Source: Leptodontidium sp. MPI-SDFR-AT-0119
Lineage: Eukaryota > Ascomycota > Leotiomycetes > Helotiales > Leptodontidiaceae
DNA length: 64,000 nt
NCBI GenBank assembly: GCA_020726505.1
Contig: JAHLEZ010000002.1
Location: 186,001-250,000 of the forward strand
Direction of reading: 5' to 3'
Shown here: positions 22,546 through 34,838 of the stretch, in pieces
Numbering within the stretch: position 1 is the stretch's first letter
Layout of the letters: each line of letters starts with the position of its first letter
Translations under genes and position numbers: made by a program
The notes under the pieces: model-generated
Told to the model about the DNA's origin: nothing
The model's input: the letters and a program-made list of their open reading frames with translations, nothing else
Databases searched by the model: none

Positions 22546-24439
22546 TCACCAGCTATTATTCAGTGCCTCTTCAGCAATTCTATTATGCTATAGTCACCTC
22601 AGCGTGCTAGTGATCATTACATCAGAAGTGTGAATGCTGTTTATGATTTTTTATTGTGCGACTAATGAAGCGTGGTCACTGAGGGTTGAACAATACTTCA
22701 CTTGTTTAGAGCATTTCAATTACAGTAGGAGTCATCAAAAGAGGAGATGTGTATAAGTAGCGTCTACAAGTTTGGCATCGCTCTTTTGATGATGAAAGCC
22801 TAGTCGAAGCAACAGTTGGCTCCATGAACTCGAACCATCAAAGGCTCTAATCTTAGACTGCTTTCCCCGCCTCGCTTTTGAGCAGATGTTCATGCTGGCA
22901 TCTCAACAACTAAAGCACAAGACTCGAGGCCTTCAAAAACATATTTAAAGAGCAGGAATGCGGAGCTACAGCCTCCTATATCTCTAATTTCATCTTGGTT
23001 CGCCCTTCCTGTTTCCGATAGGAAATCAAAACCACGTCTTGTTCTTATAGGCTTCTGAAGTACTGCGAGCACTGGGGAAGAAGTCAAGGATTGGTTTATT
23101 GACAGGCAGAGAGTCGTCCGGGAGCTGTGCCAAAGGCGAATATCAGAATGCGGGGCAAGGTCAATTAACTACCTCCTTCTTGAGGGTTAACAGGTACGTA
23201 GCTAGTTTGAAACTGAAGATAGCTTGGTAATTTGACAGAAGCTTAGGATTCTGCTACTGCATGCTACAATGAACCGATTTTCACGTACAGAGATTCAATC
23301 ATACAACTTGTCAGTATCCTGGTTGATCAGCAGTGTTAGAGGGACTTATTTCTGTTAGAGTAGTGTTTCTATTTCAACTCCCATGCTAATTGATCCTTCG
23401 ATAGTTTTGACAGTCATAAATTAGTATGCCGTGTATGGGTTCGGCGATGAGATCATAATAAAGCAGAAGATCTCCTCCGGAAAGTGACTCTTTTTGTTTC
23501 TAATCTTAGTCCCAATTCCCGTGAGCGGGAACAGCTGCTCAACAACCGTTATCAGTACTCATCTTCCAGCTAAAATATGGGAGGGCGCCTTTTATTTGTG
23601 CTTTCATGTTCCTCCACGTTACATTTCTGTAAAATGCATTTGCGTCCTCCCCTTTAACGCCGATCGCTTTCCCCTCGCTCGCATTGGCCGCCCTAGCACA
23701 TTCTTCATTCAATCCCATTTTCTTCATCCAATGCAAAATCTCAGCAAGAACTGTTTCTGATACCCTTAATTCATCTTGGTGCCCTCGATAATTATCTTGA
23801 TGTGTAAACTTACCCTTATTCAACGTGGCCAAAGTTGTTTTCAGCTTTCCCATGCAAACCTTCCGCACTGGTTTCTGGCTGTAGAGGCCCTCAAACTCGA
23901 CATCAACCCGAGCGATTCCTCCCGACTTCCAGCTTATGAACGTTCGAATCCAATCTTTCATATAGCAACCTGCCTTACATTTAAACCCAAATTCCAAGCC
24001 CAGGAGATCATGCAAAACAAAGCGAAAAGTGCCCTCAATTTCTAGCCAGGCTCCCCCTAAGCTAAGCAACACAAGCTGCTACGTCGGTTCTCTCATTCGA
24101 TTTTTCCGGATGCAAGTTGTCGGACCCCGTCCCCCAACCGCCAACCTCACCATAAGGCAGTCTCAGCCCCAATACATGTTGCCCCGTTCGGGTTCGGCCC
24201 TTAGAATCTTCAACCAGGGGTGAGATTGGATATTGCTCAATATAAGCCAATTGGAGTCAACAGATCTCGCTTCGAGATCCAACCGAGGACTAGCGTACAT
24301 CCGTGACAGTCAGATTACACCAAATCTTACCTCGTGCATCGAGCTTAATCATCTCATCTCCTTATTAACTCTTCTAATCACTTATTCTTATCCTACCCAT
24401 CTAGATATCCATGATACGATAATTCTGTGGTCTAGCATC
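22546..24439. other. Intergenic region with one doubtful ORF
   Basis: AT-rich sequence between the LTR-like remnant and the flavin monooxygenase gene. Apart from the 177-codon minus-strand ORF at 23539-24072, listed separately, I find no gene. Confidence 0.4.
23539..24072 (-). CDS. Doubtful 177-codon ORF, uncharacterised
   Basis: Open from the ATG at 24072 to TGA at 23539-23541 on the minus strand. The translation has a protein-like composition (for example LGLEFGFKCKAGCYMKDWI and AEILHWMKKMGLNEECARA) with no low-complexity runs. An internal GTAAGT near 23810 with a plausible acceptor TATCAG about 50 nt downstream suggests that the real gene could be spliced, in which case the unspliced reading is wrong in part. 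No family is recognised. It may be a gene fragment in a decayed region or chance. Confidence 0.3.
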   Translation of the reverse strand: MLLSLGGAWLEIEGTFRFVLHDLLGLEFGFKCKAGCYMKDWIRTFISWKSGGIARVDVEFEGLYSQKPVRKVCMGKLKTTLATLNKGKFTHQDNYRGHQDELRVSETVLAEILHWMKKMGLNEECARAANASEGKAIGVKGEDANAFYRNVTWRNMKAQIKGALPYFSWKMSTDNGC

Positions 24440-26340
24440 ATGGAGAAAATAGACGTAGCTGTTATTGGCGCTGGTAAGACAGGACCTCGAGACTGAGCCG
24501 GCCCCTAGCAGATTCTCGAATGAATGAGGCTGATAAGCTAAGATAGGACCGTCTGGCCTCGCCGTGCTGAAGAACCTGAAAGAAGAGGGCTTCAATGTTA
24601 TTGTTTATGACAAAAGGGACAGTGTTGGAGGTGTCTGGTCCTACTCTGAAGATCCCCAGACAACATCAACTGTGCCAGGTTGGCTAGCCTTATTCTCAAC
24701 CCCCCCACCCACGAACTAACATACCTTTAGCTACAATCTCTAACGTGAGCAAATTCGGGGTAAGTTGTCTCTTACCTTACGATCAATACGCAAACACGCA
24801 TCTAAAGTAATCAGAACTCATACACGGACTTCCCAATCCCAGATAGTATGTCGATCTGCCCCTCTTGATATCTCTTCAACCGACTCATCGATTTCAGATC
24901 TCCCAGCCCATCTGACAGCTCTTCAAACATGTGATTATATCAAATCATACGCCTCTCACTTCAACTTGAACCAACACGTCCAGCTCAACACATCCGTCAA
25001 ATGGATCAAACGCAACGCCAACGACACAAAATGGCAGGTCTGCACTAGTGCTTCCGGAAAGGAAGAGATCAAAGACTTTGACAAAGTCGCCATCTGTAGC
25101 GGACTTTCTACCGAGCCGATTATCCCCAAATTTGAAGGCGAGGACATGTTCAAGGGCGAGATTATGCATGTCCAGAATTTCAAACGGTATGGCCTCGAAA
25201 GAAACTACCCCTGGAAGCAGCTTGACTAAATGAACAACAGACCTTCAGACTTCAAAGATAAGAGAGTGCTGGTACTAGGAATGGGCAACAGTGCAGCAGA
25301 CACATCAACACAACTCATCGGCCACGCCAAAGATATCTACCTTTCCCACCGCGGGGGAGCCAAGATCGTAAGTCTCTCCCCCCCACATCAATAGTCAAAC
25401 ACATCCTCAAATATCACAGCTCTCCCGAATAGTCGACGGCGCCCCTCTAGATCTGGTAATCACTCGCCAGAAAAACGTCGTCAAATTCGCGCTCGATCGC
25501 TACCTCCCTTCCCTCAGCCGCTTTCTCTTCGACTGGACAATCGAGAGGTACTCCAAACAATCATTCAAACTCGACCCCTCTTGGCGCCTCTCTCCCGCTC
25601 CATCACTGGCAAACCATCAACCCGTCATATCTGACCATCTAGTCGACAGTTTGTGGGCGAAAAAGGTGAATTCAGTCCAAGGTCTCCGTCGTTTCATTGG
25701 CGAGGATAAAGTCGAACTTACAGACGGCACGGTACTTGAAGTCGATGCTGTGATCCTCTGCACAGGTTATGAACCAGATTTCTCAATCACGACTGACTTC
25801 AGTCCTCTCGATTCCGGAGAAGGGAAGACAGCGGGGATAAACGAGACTCCTCTGGCTCGTTTGTACCATAACATATTCCCGCCTCGATACGCCCATTCCC
25901 TCGCATACTTGAATTACATCGCCGTCACGGACGGCGCCATAACCATCTCAGATCTAGCAGCCATGGCCATCGCACAGATCTGGAAAGGAGGGTACACGCT
26001 CCCTTCACCGGAAGTTATGAACGCCGAAATCGACAAACATCACGAGTGGGTGAGGGGGCTTGGTAAAGAAGACAGTGTGTATACAGGTATCGTGCATCCG
26101 GGGCCATGGTATGCGTTCTTGAACAGCGCGGCGGGGACAGGTGTGGATGAGAAACTGGGGTATGGGTTGGAGGGGTGGAAATTTTGGATGAAGGAGAAGA
26201 AGTTGTCGGGCCTGATGATGAGGGGTGTCATGACGCCTTTTATGTACAGGTTTTTTGACGGGAGGAGGAAGAGGTGGGACGGTGCTAGGGAGGCGATTTT
26301 GCATGCGAATGAGCTGGCTAATGAGCAATATGGGAAGTAG
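24440..26340 (+). CDS. Flavin-containing monooxygenase, 520 aa, seven exons
   Basis: Exons: 24440-24473, 24547-24678, 24731-24759, 24815-24845, 24898-25186, 25241-25367 and 25420-26340. The six introns are 52-73 nt and every join is in phase. The FAD-binding Rossmann motif GAGPSG is at residues 10-15 and is created by splicing of exons 1 and 2. The FMO fingerprint is present as FKGEIMHVQNF (160-170), with Phe in the last position where Tyr is common. The NADPH-binding motif GMGNSAAD is at 185-192, and CTGYEPDF lies further downstream. Members oxygenate nitrogen or sulfur atoms of small molecules using FAD, NADPH and O2. No signal peptide is seen. Length fits the family. The physiological substrate cannot be read from sequence; neighbours give no clear pathway. 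Confidence 0.92.
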
Positions 26341-27036
26341 TAAAGTAGAGGAGAGAAAGTGTGAGCATAATATTGGGGTGGAGGGACAATAATGGAGGTT
26401 TCATGCTCCCACTAAGTTGTGTGAAGTGAAGACGAGTGATTTGAGAGGATTTGAACCAAAGCGAAAAATGCTACTGACTGAATCAGGGGACCCAATGTAT
26501 CCAACTCATTCTTCACTGCCGACCGATTATCAAAGGTTATGCCTGCAGCATAGCTTGATCTCGATAAATAATTCCAAAAGGCAATCAATAAGTGCCAGTC
26601 GGTATCGTCTCTACCCCCATTATCATCACATTCCGAGACATTCAGTGAAATCACCAAGAATTCATCTTTTCGCCTTGTCAAATGAAAGGAAGCATGACGG
26701 AAAACCCATCCATCCCGCAGACTCAGACTCTTCATGATTTCACAATACCTAGCGTTGGATGAATATCAATGCTTTCCTTTTCATTGTGTCCTTTCAACTC
26801 TAACATTATTACAAACGCAGTCCTCACTTCAGTTACCCGGAATCATGCTGAACAATGTACCGATAATCCATTTCGTCCCCTTCTCCTCTCCCCTCTTTTA
26901 ATCAGAAGTTAAGAAAAACTCAAACAACAACAAAAGTAATATCTTGACGTTGAAGCTCAACACGTCAAACCGGTGCCGGAAACCTTCTGAGTACTGTATG
27001 CCAAGCTCATCTTCACGACTTTCTCACAGAAAAGTC
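26341..27036. other. Intergenic region
   Basis: Convergent 3' flanks of the monooxygenase gene and the DUF6604-type pseudogene. Nothing recognisable. Confidence 0.5.
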
Positions 27037-29591
27037 TCAAATGGCGCCCTCCTCGCGCAGGTACTCCTCCTGAACCATTGCTGCCTTCGTAAGCAACTCA
27101 CTTCCTCCATTGGTAATGCCCAATTCCCCAGCAGCTATTTCCGCGCTAGCAGCAGCCTATATTATATCAGCGTCAGACTCATTGCCTTTCCAGCAGTGAG
27201 GACGAGAAAGCAGGCCGCACTGAAACCCACCCCCTGCCTGCAGACACATTGAGCTTCAGAAGTCAGGGGAGATGGACTTACCATGACAACATACGGACAC
27301 AGAAAGATTAATTGCGACTCATCCTCGATATACTTCGCGCTCCCTAATAAGTCGATATAATCCGGCTCCAGATCCCTCTTCAGTCTCCTCATCAAACCGA
27401 TACTCTGCGCATGCAACTTGAAGTAGTCAAATTCCAATTTCGGCAGCTCCTTTGAGATGACTGTTTGCAATGCCTCGAGAAGCTGTAAGCAAGTGAGACG
27501 GTTCTTCGCGGCCCATTCTCGTTGAAGCGTCCTGCTGGTGCGATTGGACGTTAGGTCCACATCGCGAGCTTGTTCGTTCAGCAGCTTTTCGACGCTGTGC
27601 ATCGTGATTGTCATCTTGCCGTTAGGAAGTCGAAGGCCATGGAAGAACAGCTCGGTGATGGGCGAAGCCCCTTTCAATCCGCGGGCATTCTTTTTGGAAA
27701 AGACGGGTTTGGATTTTCGGCAGTTCTTGGCAAAGTGTGTGGAAGAGAGGCCGGACATCAGGCAGATTTGATTGGAGCAAGCCTGCATGGTTGAAGGCGT
27801 GCCTCCAACGAAGATCCGCTCGGCGCTGTGTAGGGCGATGGCCTCGTCGATCAATGGCCAGGATGCGCATGAGGGATCGTTTTGCTTAAGGGCGTTGTAG
27901 AAGTGGGCAGGGTATATAGCGGTGCCAATGTTGTTGTTGAGGGTGATACCTGCTTGTTGGATTGCCAGCATGACAGCGAAAGCCTGGATCCCGCAAAGTA
28001 TTGGATGGCGTTTGTAAAGGTAGAATTGCTCAGATGCGTCAGGTGCAGGCTATCCGAGCTCCTGATAATGGGATTTTTTGAGAGGTAAGGCTACGTCATT
28101 CAAAATGAAGTCGCCCATCTCATCGCGGAGCTGTGCAAGGTATTTCTCGTTACACTTGGGCCAGGTAGGTGGCTTTGGGAGGCCCCGAGATAGCTCAAAG
28201 TATCGGTCGAGCTGTGCTTTGGCGACGCCGGTCCTAGTCTGCAGCTCTTGAAATCCAAGGTCAACCGTCTCACGTAGAATATGACGAATATCAAGATCGT
28301 GGTGCCAAAGACAAGCTAGATGGGAATGTCGTTTGAGAGGGCAATTTGCCCAAGTCCACGAGTGAGCTCGTCTGTCGCGAACATGTGAACCTTGAACCTG
28401 GAGATGAAACAGAATTCAGGAAGAAGCTCTATGAGAACAGTGTGATCCTCGAGGAGCTGCTCCATGCTGTTCATTCTAGCCGGTCAGCTCGGGGATTGTA
28501 GATACCGAAGCTGCCTCTCTTAACCAAAGACAAGGTCGGGGTCTAAGATATTGCAAAAGCTTACCAGAAAACGATATGCAGGTAAATAGATCCAATGTGC
28601 AAAGTCATCATCAATCCCGACTTCGCCTTGGCAGCCTTGCGGACCTGCGGCAACGTCAACGCCATGAGTTTTTGACAAGCTGGTGGCAAGAAGTGAGGGT
28701 ATGACCTCATAGTTCGCTGATGCTGGAAATTCTGCTAGAATTTTATCTTATGCTCTGATGGCTAGTTGGAATGCCGTATTTGTCTTTCCTTGCTTGAATT
28801 GCTCCCACAAATGCATCACATATGAGCGCAGCTCAGTCAGGTCATCAAAGAGACAGAATACAAGAGAGAGGTTCTCTTCATCTTTACTCTCTTCCTCGGA
28901 GGTTTGAAGCTCGTAGATGGATTGTTCGGATTTCGGTGCAGGGCCAGTTTTCGGCTCCACGGGCTCCTCCACCTCAAGTAAGTCGAATCTGTTGTCTAGT
29001 GTCTCGAAGATGCTCTCAGACGAGGCTGCTTCAGTAGATTCAGCATCAGCCAAGACGGCAAAGCATGGCTCTAGAGCAGATAGGACCTTCTCCATCAAAG
29101 AGATGAAGTAGGAATAACTTTGGTTGTCCGCCACAGTCTCCTCATTCTCATCGTTTGTACTTCCTTTGAGGAATGCAACACTTCGTTTCCTAGCAGAAAT
29201 GGCACGAAGGCCAGCCCGGATGATATCTGCAGGCACTTCGACTGAGTTCTTGGAGGCAACGATTGCATTTGCAAGTGGAAGTAACTCGCTGCTGTTGATA
29301 TGGAAGTTCTTTGAGCGGCGACTGCTGGATTAGAGGAACTACTTCCGGTTGCCGAACTTTGTGCTGCCTCCCTGGCCTCCTTCCGAGCCTTGCTCTTCAA
29401 TCGAGGTGTCTTCGGTTCGCTGGGCGGGACTTCATTGGTGGGAGCTGGTGGCCTGGGATGTGATTTAGTCATGCATGCCTTCATGGATTGTCACGAGATT
29501 GGAAGATTATCAAGGAGGATTGGGGGAAGGGGGATATGGATGTGTCGGTCTTGTATCGCTTGTAATTACTATCCCAGACCCCAGATGGCAT
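27037..29591 (-). pseudogene. Broken DUF6604-type fungal gene
   Basis: On the minus strand a protein of the fungal DUF6604-type family (from memory) can be followed almost end to end, but not in one frame. It starts near 29591 (MPSGVWDSNYKRYKTDTS), continues with PRLKSKARKEAREAAQ, then HINSSELLPLANAIVASK in another frame, and ends at TGA 27037-27039 after an apparently intact 125-nt intron (27281-27157). Breaks: a shift near 29320-29345; TAA at 28750-28748; TAG at 28318-28316; a shift near 28290-28300; TAG at 28052-28050. Homology-like text continues in frame after each stop. Another intron (about 28562-28453) keeps normal borders. The largest intact segment is 27971-27282. It should not give a full-length protein. 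Some breaks could be sequencing errors, but three stops plus two shifts argue for a true pseudogene. Confidence 0.75.
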
Positions 29592-30340
29592 GATGAAGGT
29601 CGTTCACGGCGACTCGACTCGCCCTTGTTTGCTCTTCCGTTTGTTTGTGGGTGAAGAAATAATGGATTGTTGAGACGAGGAATCCATCTCGAAGATGCTG
29701 CCGGGTTGAAGTTGGCAAGAGTGTTTATTATTCGTCATGATGCTCTTTCCGTCTGATGCTGTGTTGTTGTGCTTGTTTAAGTTCCATTTGAGTTGGGGGA
29801 CGGCAAAATAAGCGAATCGCCTTTTGCTGGCCTGCCTTCCCTTCCCTTTCCTCTCTCTTGTCTTCCTCCCTCATCAAAACCTTCCTCCTCATCCTCAGGA
29901 TCAAAACAATTCTCGGCCAATGTCAACAACAGTGCTTATTTTGAAAGCTTTACACAATACCATCAGCTCAATCAGCAGAAGTGTGCGATTTCGGGCATCG
30001 TGGAGTGGGTTGCGTTATCCATGCTGTACCCCGCCTTTTCGGAGGATCTGCGATCGGAGAAGGTTCTTTCTTATGTGCATGACCGTCAATATTGACTTCT
30101 CCATTCCTGGAAGCTTATTAGATTCCTGCATTGCATCGTCACCCATCGTCACACACACCACTTCCTAGCCAATAATAGTCACCTAAAGTACTTTTGCAAC
30201 CATGCAATAACCATGCAATCCTGCTTTTCGTTCCGGAATACCGAGTAGTGAGTGGTTGGAGAAATAGGAGGAAAAATTAGTCGTCGCATGAATCGTCCAC
30301 TTCGGTCCTCGAAGGATCAGTGGATTTTTACGAACGGGCT

Positions 30341-30375
30341 GAGGTGAGGTGAGGTGAGGTGCGGTGAGGTGAGGT
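30341..30375. repeat. GAGGT microsatellite
   Basis: Seven near-perfect units of GAGGT with one GCGGT variant, read directly. Reverse complement ACCTC. No coding overlap. Confidence 0.9.
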
Positions 30376-30845
30376 CATGCTGGCGGTCCTTCGGACAGCT
30401 CACCTGATGTCATCTCCGTGCATACACGAGAGCTCCAGCTGCTCGTACGTCCCTGGAGAGAGTGCTACGGACAAGGCTTTTAGGTCGCGAGTTTGACATA
30501 TGTTATGTGTCATGGAGCCTGGAAGATCAAGCTGATGATGTCGCTGTTGCTTTCATCGTATTTGCTCCCTCAGCAGCTTAGCTCCAAGCTGTCTACCTGA
30601 TCTACGAACTTAGGTATGCATCAAAAGAAGAAGTCTCGCGATGTTCTTCCATAGTGCTTTGTTTACTTGTCACTGCTTCCTCTCCTCAAGACTCCCTCCC
30701 ATTTCATCTTTCATGAAGCGACTTGTTTCACACCGCTGGAAGAGGTGCCTTAGGCGAGTCTTCGAGCTGAAAAGGAGGCGTTTGGGTGGAAATAGGATTA
30801 GCGCCTTCATCCCTCCCCTGTGTGCCCTGCCATTAGACTACCTGC

Positions 30846-30872
30846 CCATGCCATGCCATGCCATGCCATGCC
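30846..30872. repeat. CCATG microsatellite
   Basis: Five head-to-tail CCATG units plus a partial one, read directly, inside an unsupported open frame. Confidence 0.9.
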
Positions 30873-31658
30873 CTCTCTTCTCTTTGAGATCAGCAACGAG
30901 CAGAACCAGCACAACAGCAGATGCTTCCAGTTCTCACTTCCCCTGTTGTCACTTCCCCTGTTTTCACTCGTACTTTTCATTGGGTCCAAGTAGCGATACT
31001 CGTAGTGTAGTCTTATGCACCTGGTTGCACATCACAACTTCCGCTGCACTTCCGCATTTCACGAGTCTCACGACAACAGTACGTCTAATTATGGACACGC
31101 CTAGCTGCAACTAGGTTAATGCTGCAGGGCCTACGGTCGTGATCAGCACGAGGAAAGGCCCCAGTACGAGAAGAAACGGGGACGCCCTGAGGTCGGGCAG
31201 GCAGAAAGTTCGTATTTAAAATGTGCCGTGGCTGAGGCGACGAATGAGCACTCGTTATGCTCGCCAGCGCCGGCCCAAACCCCCTGAAATGGGAGATTTG
31301 ATCCCCACCAAAACAGTTAGGCCAACTTCCCTTTCCCCCCAAGTCGTCGTAGTTGGTTGAGATCGGACGGCATGGCCTGTCAGCGGTGTCTGCGGCGCTC
31401 TTTTAACGTTGCGCTGCTGTGCCTGCGCCTTCCTTTGAGCTTAAGGCTGGGGCTGCGTGACCAGTAACTACTGGCCGAAGCTGCAGAGCCAGCAGCAACC
31501 TTCAAATAGGGAGCCCGCCCCCAGCTTTTCTGGAGGAAGGTTTTTTTTGAGTAGGTTTCTTGCATTTTGCATCCTCTCACACACTCGCTCAACCTCAAGG
31601 TTTCCATTGTCTTGTTTACTTTTATTAATATATAATTCCTCCCCCCCCTTCGCCAGTT

Positions 31659-32842
31659 ATGCGTTCCGGTCTTCTTTTGCTGGTCGCCGCGGCGGCCTCA
31701 GCGGTCTCGGGCTCTGTCCTCCAACACAGAAATGCCCCTAGCCTGCCAGCAGACGCTTTCCCTACCATGAAACTGTTGCCTTTTGAGGATGCGAAGGCTG
31801 GAAAGGATTTGATCGGAAAGAACCTAAACGTCACCCGTGTGTCGATGGCCGATTTGCTTTCCCAAGGAGCAGCAATCCCCCAGAGTGCTTCAGCAGCCTC
31901 ATGTAGTGCCGCCCCAGGCATGAGATTCGAATGGCGCCAGTACTCGCAGTCAGACCGTCTCGCTTTCGTGTCTGCCGTCAGATGCTTGATGAACAAGCCC
32001 CCCTCTGGAAACTTCCCTCCAGCAGCCAATCGCTACGAGGATTTCGCCCGCCTGCATCAGATGTGGACTCCCAACATCCACGGCAACGCCAAGTTCCTCA
32101 TCTGGCACAGATACTTCGTCTGGACATTCGAGCAAGTCCTGCGCGCCGAGTGCGGCTTCAACCGCGCAATGCCATGGTGGGACGAGACAAAGGATGCTGG
32201 AAACTTCGCCAAGCTGGACATGTTCTCGCAGCCATACTTCGGGAACTTGCTTCCAGCGCAGAGCAACGGTCAGGGATGGTGTATTAACAGTGGTGCCTTT
32301 GGAGGAATCACCCTGCACATTGGACCGGGAACTAGCAACCAGAACCACTGCATGACACGTGCTGTCAACGAGCAGTTGACGTCGCAGTGCAACCAGGGCT
32401 ACGTCGACTTGTGCAAGTCGCGTGGCACCTTTGCTGAGATGGCAAGTTGTCTCGAGGGAGGGTAAGCATCCATAACCTATCCACGCCAAGGGAAAAAGTA
32501 AACAGAGCAGAGCAAACGAGACTAACACAAATATACAGACCCCACGCCTACGGCCACAACGGTATCGGAGGTGTCATGTCCGACGTCTACTCCAGCCCCA
32601 GCGACCCTTCATTCTGGATGCACCACTTGTTCATCGACCACACCTACCGCGTCTGGCAAGCCGCCGACCCAGCCCGCTACCAATCCCTCAACGGCAACGA
32701 CGCGCAAGGCAATCCCCTTACTCTCGACACAGTCGTCTCGATGGGCGGCATCCGACCCGACGTCAAGGTCCGCGATATTATCAACACGCTCGGAGGAGTT
32801 GTCATCGGTGGTGTTCCCTTCTGCTACAAGTACAACTACTAG
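31659..32842 (+). CDS. Secreted tyrosinase (type-3 copper polyphenol oxidase), 368 aa
   Basis: Two exons, 31659-32461 and 32539-32842; the 77-nt intron has GTAAGC, a GACTAACAC branch site and CAG, and joins GG to A in phase. An N-terminal hydrophobic signal peptide (SGLLLLVAAAASAVSGS) predicts secretion. The CuA site is formed by His133 (FARLHQMW), His141 (PNIHGNAKF) and His150 (LIWHRYF). The CuB site has the HxxxH pair His270/His274 (PHAYGHNGIGG), completed across the intron, and the DPSFWMHHLFIDH segment with His296/His297. Tyrosinases hydroxylate monophenols and oxidise diphenols to quinones, feeding melanin or phenol metabolism. At 368 aa the protein is short and lacks the long C-terminal lid domain of classical fungal tyrosinases; it resembles short secreted tyrosinases. 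Fully intact. Confidence 0.93.
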
Positions 32843-34838
32843 GCGGTCTTCATCACCTAGGAAAAAGGAGAGAATTGTTGTTACGCTGCCATTTCTTCAG
32901 TAGATACCCAGAAGGATGGAATGGGAGGAATTTGATTATTAGCGGTTGGACACTTACATAACATTAAATAATGAATATAAAAAAAACACTTTTTCCGCCG
33001 CACTTGAGTTATTTTTTGCTTGCCTTTTCCACTGGCCTGCCTCCTTTACTTTCTCCCGCCTTCAGCTGCATTATCCTGGGCTGCTGCATCACACCCGATA
33101 TTGGAATTCCGCGTGTACGACAAGAACAAGCACAGCCTCATCCCATCCATCCAACCATCCAACCCCCCTTTCCATTTCCATATCTCCTTCTCTCACCTCA
33201 TCCAATCTCTCTCTCCACCAGTTCATCCCATCCCCTTCCCTCCCATGAGCCTGGTGCCAGCCAAGGCTGACTCCGATCCCACGCGTCCCAATTTCGTTTC
33301 CCAGTCCCGCCTGCCGGCTAGGCAAATAAAAGCCCACCCACCATGTCTCCCCCTGCCCTACCCAACATGCCCTGCATCGGAATGTTTCAAGTCTCTCAAC
33401 CCCATCCATATGAGCAGTGGAGTCTGAACACGACAAACACGAAGCTCGCCTGGACTTCGGACGGATGCCGACCTTACATTTCAATTCCAATCCTAAAATC
33501 TCGAAATAGACACCGAAAACCGAAAACCGAGCCCCCCCCCCCTCCCCCCAAAAAGGGGGGGGCCGCGCTGACTTCACTTCACATCGCATCCCGAATCCCA
33601 ATCCCGAAACCGCATCCCATACCTTACACCGCCATATTCTCCCTCCACTCAAAGGAAAAAAAGAAGGAAAGGCAGCCATCTCATTAGCTTGGTAGTTACT
33701 TTACCCTTTCCTCTGTAACCTAATTTTCTCAGTTTGTTACCGACAGATTAAGTTGATGAAGTTAGTTCATTGAGTTTCATTGGGGTAAGGCGTGTTGAAA
33801 CATCAGCCACCCCCCTTTCTTTAGAAATGAAAAAAAGCTTGTCTTGGACCCTTAACGCCTTATTTCTTGAATTGGGGGATTGGGTTTTCTTGGCTGCATT
33901 ACAACCTTTACTGCTTAAAGAGGACTGGAACCTAACCAACCAACCAACCTGGCTTACGGAGGTAGGTAAATTTAAGATTTAACCAACCCTCGCGTCTGTG
34001 TTGTGTATGTTGTGCACTGTACATGTAGTGACGGGTGAGGAGTGAGGGGTGAGAACATGAAGTTTTAATGAACGAAATTACGTGCGGATGGCTAAGAATT
34101 CTAGAATGATGGATTCACAGAGGGATGTGATGTCCGGTATATAACGGAACGTACATCTCCTTCTACCTCGTTGATACAGTATGTGCTTGACAGCTTGTGC
34201 TCATGCTCGTGCTTGTGTGCATGCACTGTTCGCCACGCCACCTGGCGTACATTTACATGTACATGCACACCCAGGTAATTAAGCAAGTAAAAGTCTTCGG
34301 GAAGCGTAGCACGAATGAACGAATTGCAGCTTCTCTGATCTCTGTCGGTGTTGGTATTGGCGTGAGGGAGAAGTTGCGATTACTACTGTATAACGATATA
34401 GCCCGAATGACATGGATATGGATTTGGATGGAAGCCACGCAGGTGAGGTGAGGTGTAACGTTCTACAGATCCGTATGTAAAAATACCTCTCCATCGCAGC
34501 TGAAAATCCGAAAGGAAAGGTTTGTTTTGGATACGAGGAGGCGAGGAGAAGCGCGAAAGAACTTCTGCAAATGCATCCATCTAGTTATTCTAGATTGCAC
34601 TGTGTTCTATTCTACCGTACTCCCCGGTGCTGAATCTGTACAACTTACTCGCTTTCTTCATTGAACTGAATCCATGTACAGTGAGTTTGCAAGGGACTCT
34701 TGGATCAATATACCCCTCTATTGGTACTCTATCCAGTAGATTCAGTCCCACAGAAAAGAGTAAGCCCTGTTCTGTACCCAAAAGCATCCTCTAACAACAC
34801 CTCTTCTAGTCCTACCTACCCAATAAAGACCCACAAAC
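32843..34838. other. Intergenic region
   Basis: No gene supported. The long minus-strand frame 33089-33679 is a low-complexity artefact. A run of C followed by A5 and G8 at 33532-33560 can fold into a hairpin. The right end is the 3' flank of the aldolase gene. Confidence 0.45.

Larger units (their letters stand above)
29592..31658. other. Intergenic region upstream of the tyrosinase gene
   Basis: No gene supported; the open frame at 30641-31114 (+) has no motif and includes a microsatellite. Simple repeats: GAGGT units at 30341-30375 and CCATG units at 30846-30872. A TATATAA-like element sits within 35 nt of the tyrosinase start, so it is more likely leader sequence than a promoter. Confidence 0.45.

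Noticed and set aside
30641..31114. 157-codon ORF upstream of tyrosinase
   Set aside because: Contains the CCATG microsatellite and has no motif or conserved look.
33089..33679. 196-codon minus-strand ORF
   Set aside because: Trp/Gly/Arg-rich low-complexity translation of a C/T-rich stretch; no domain or splice support.
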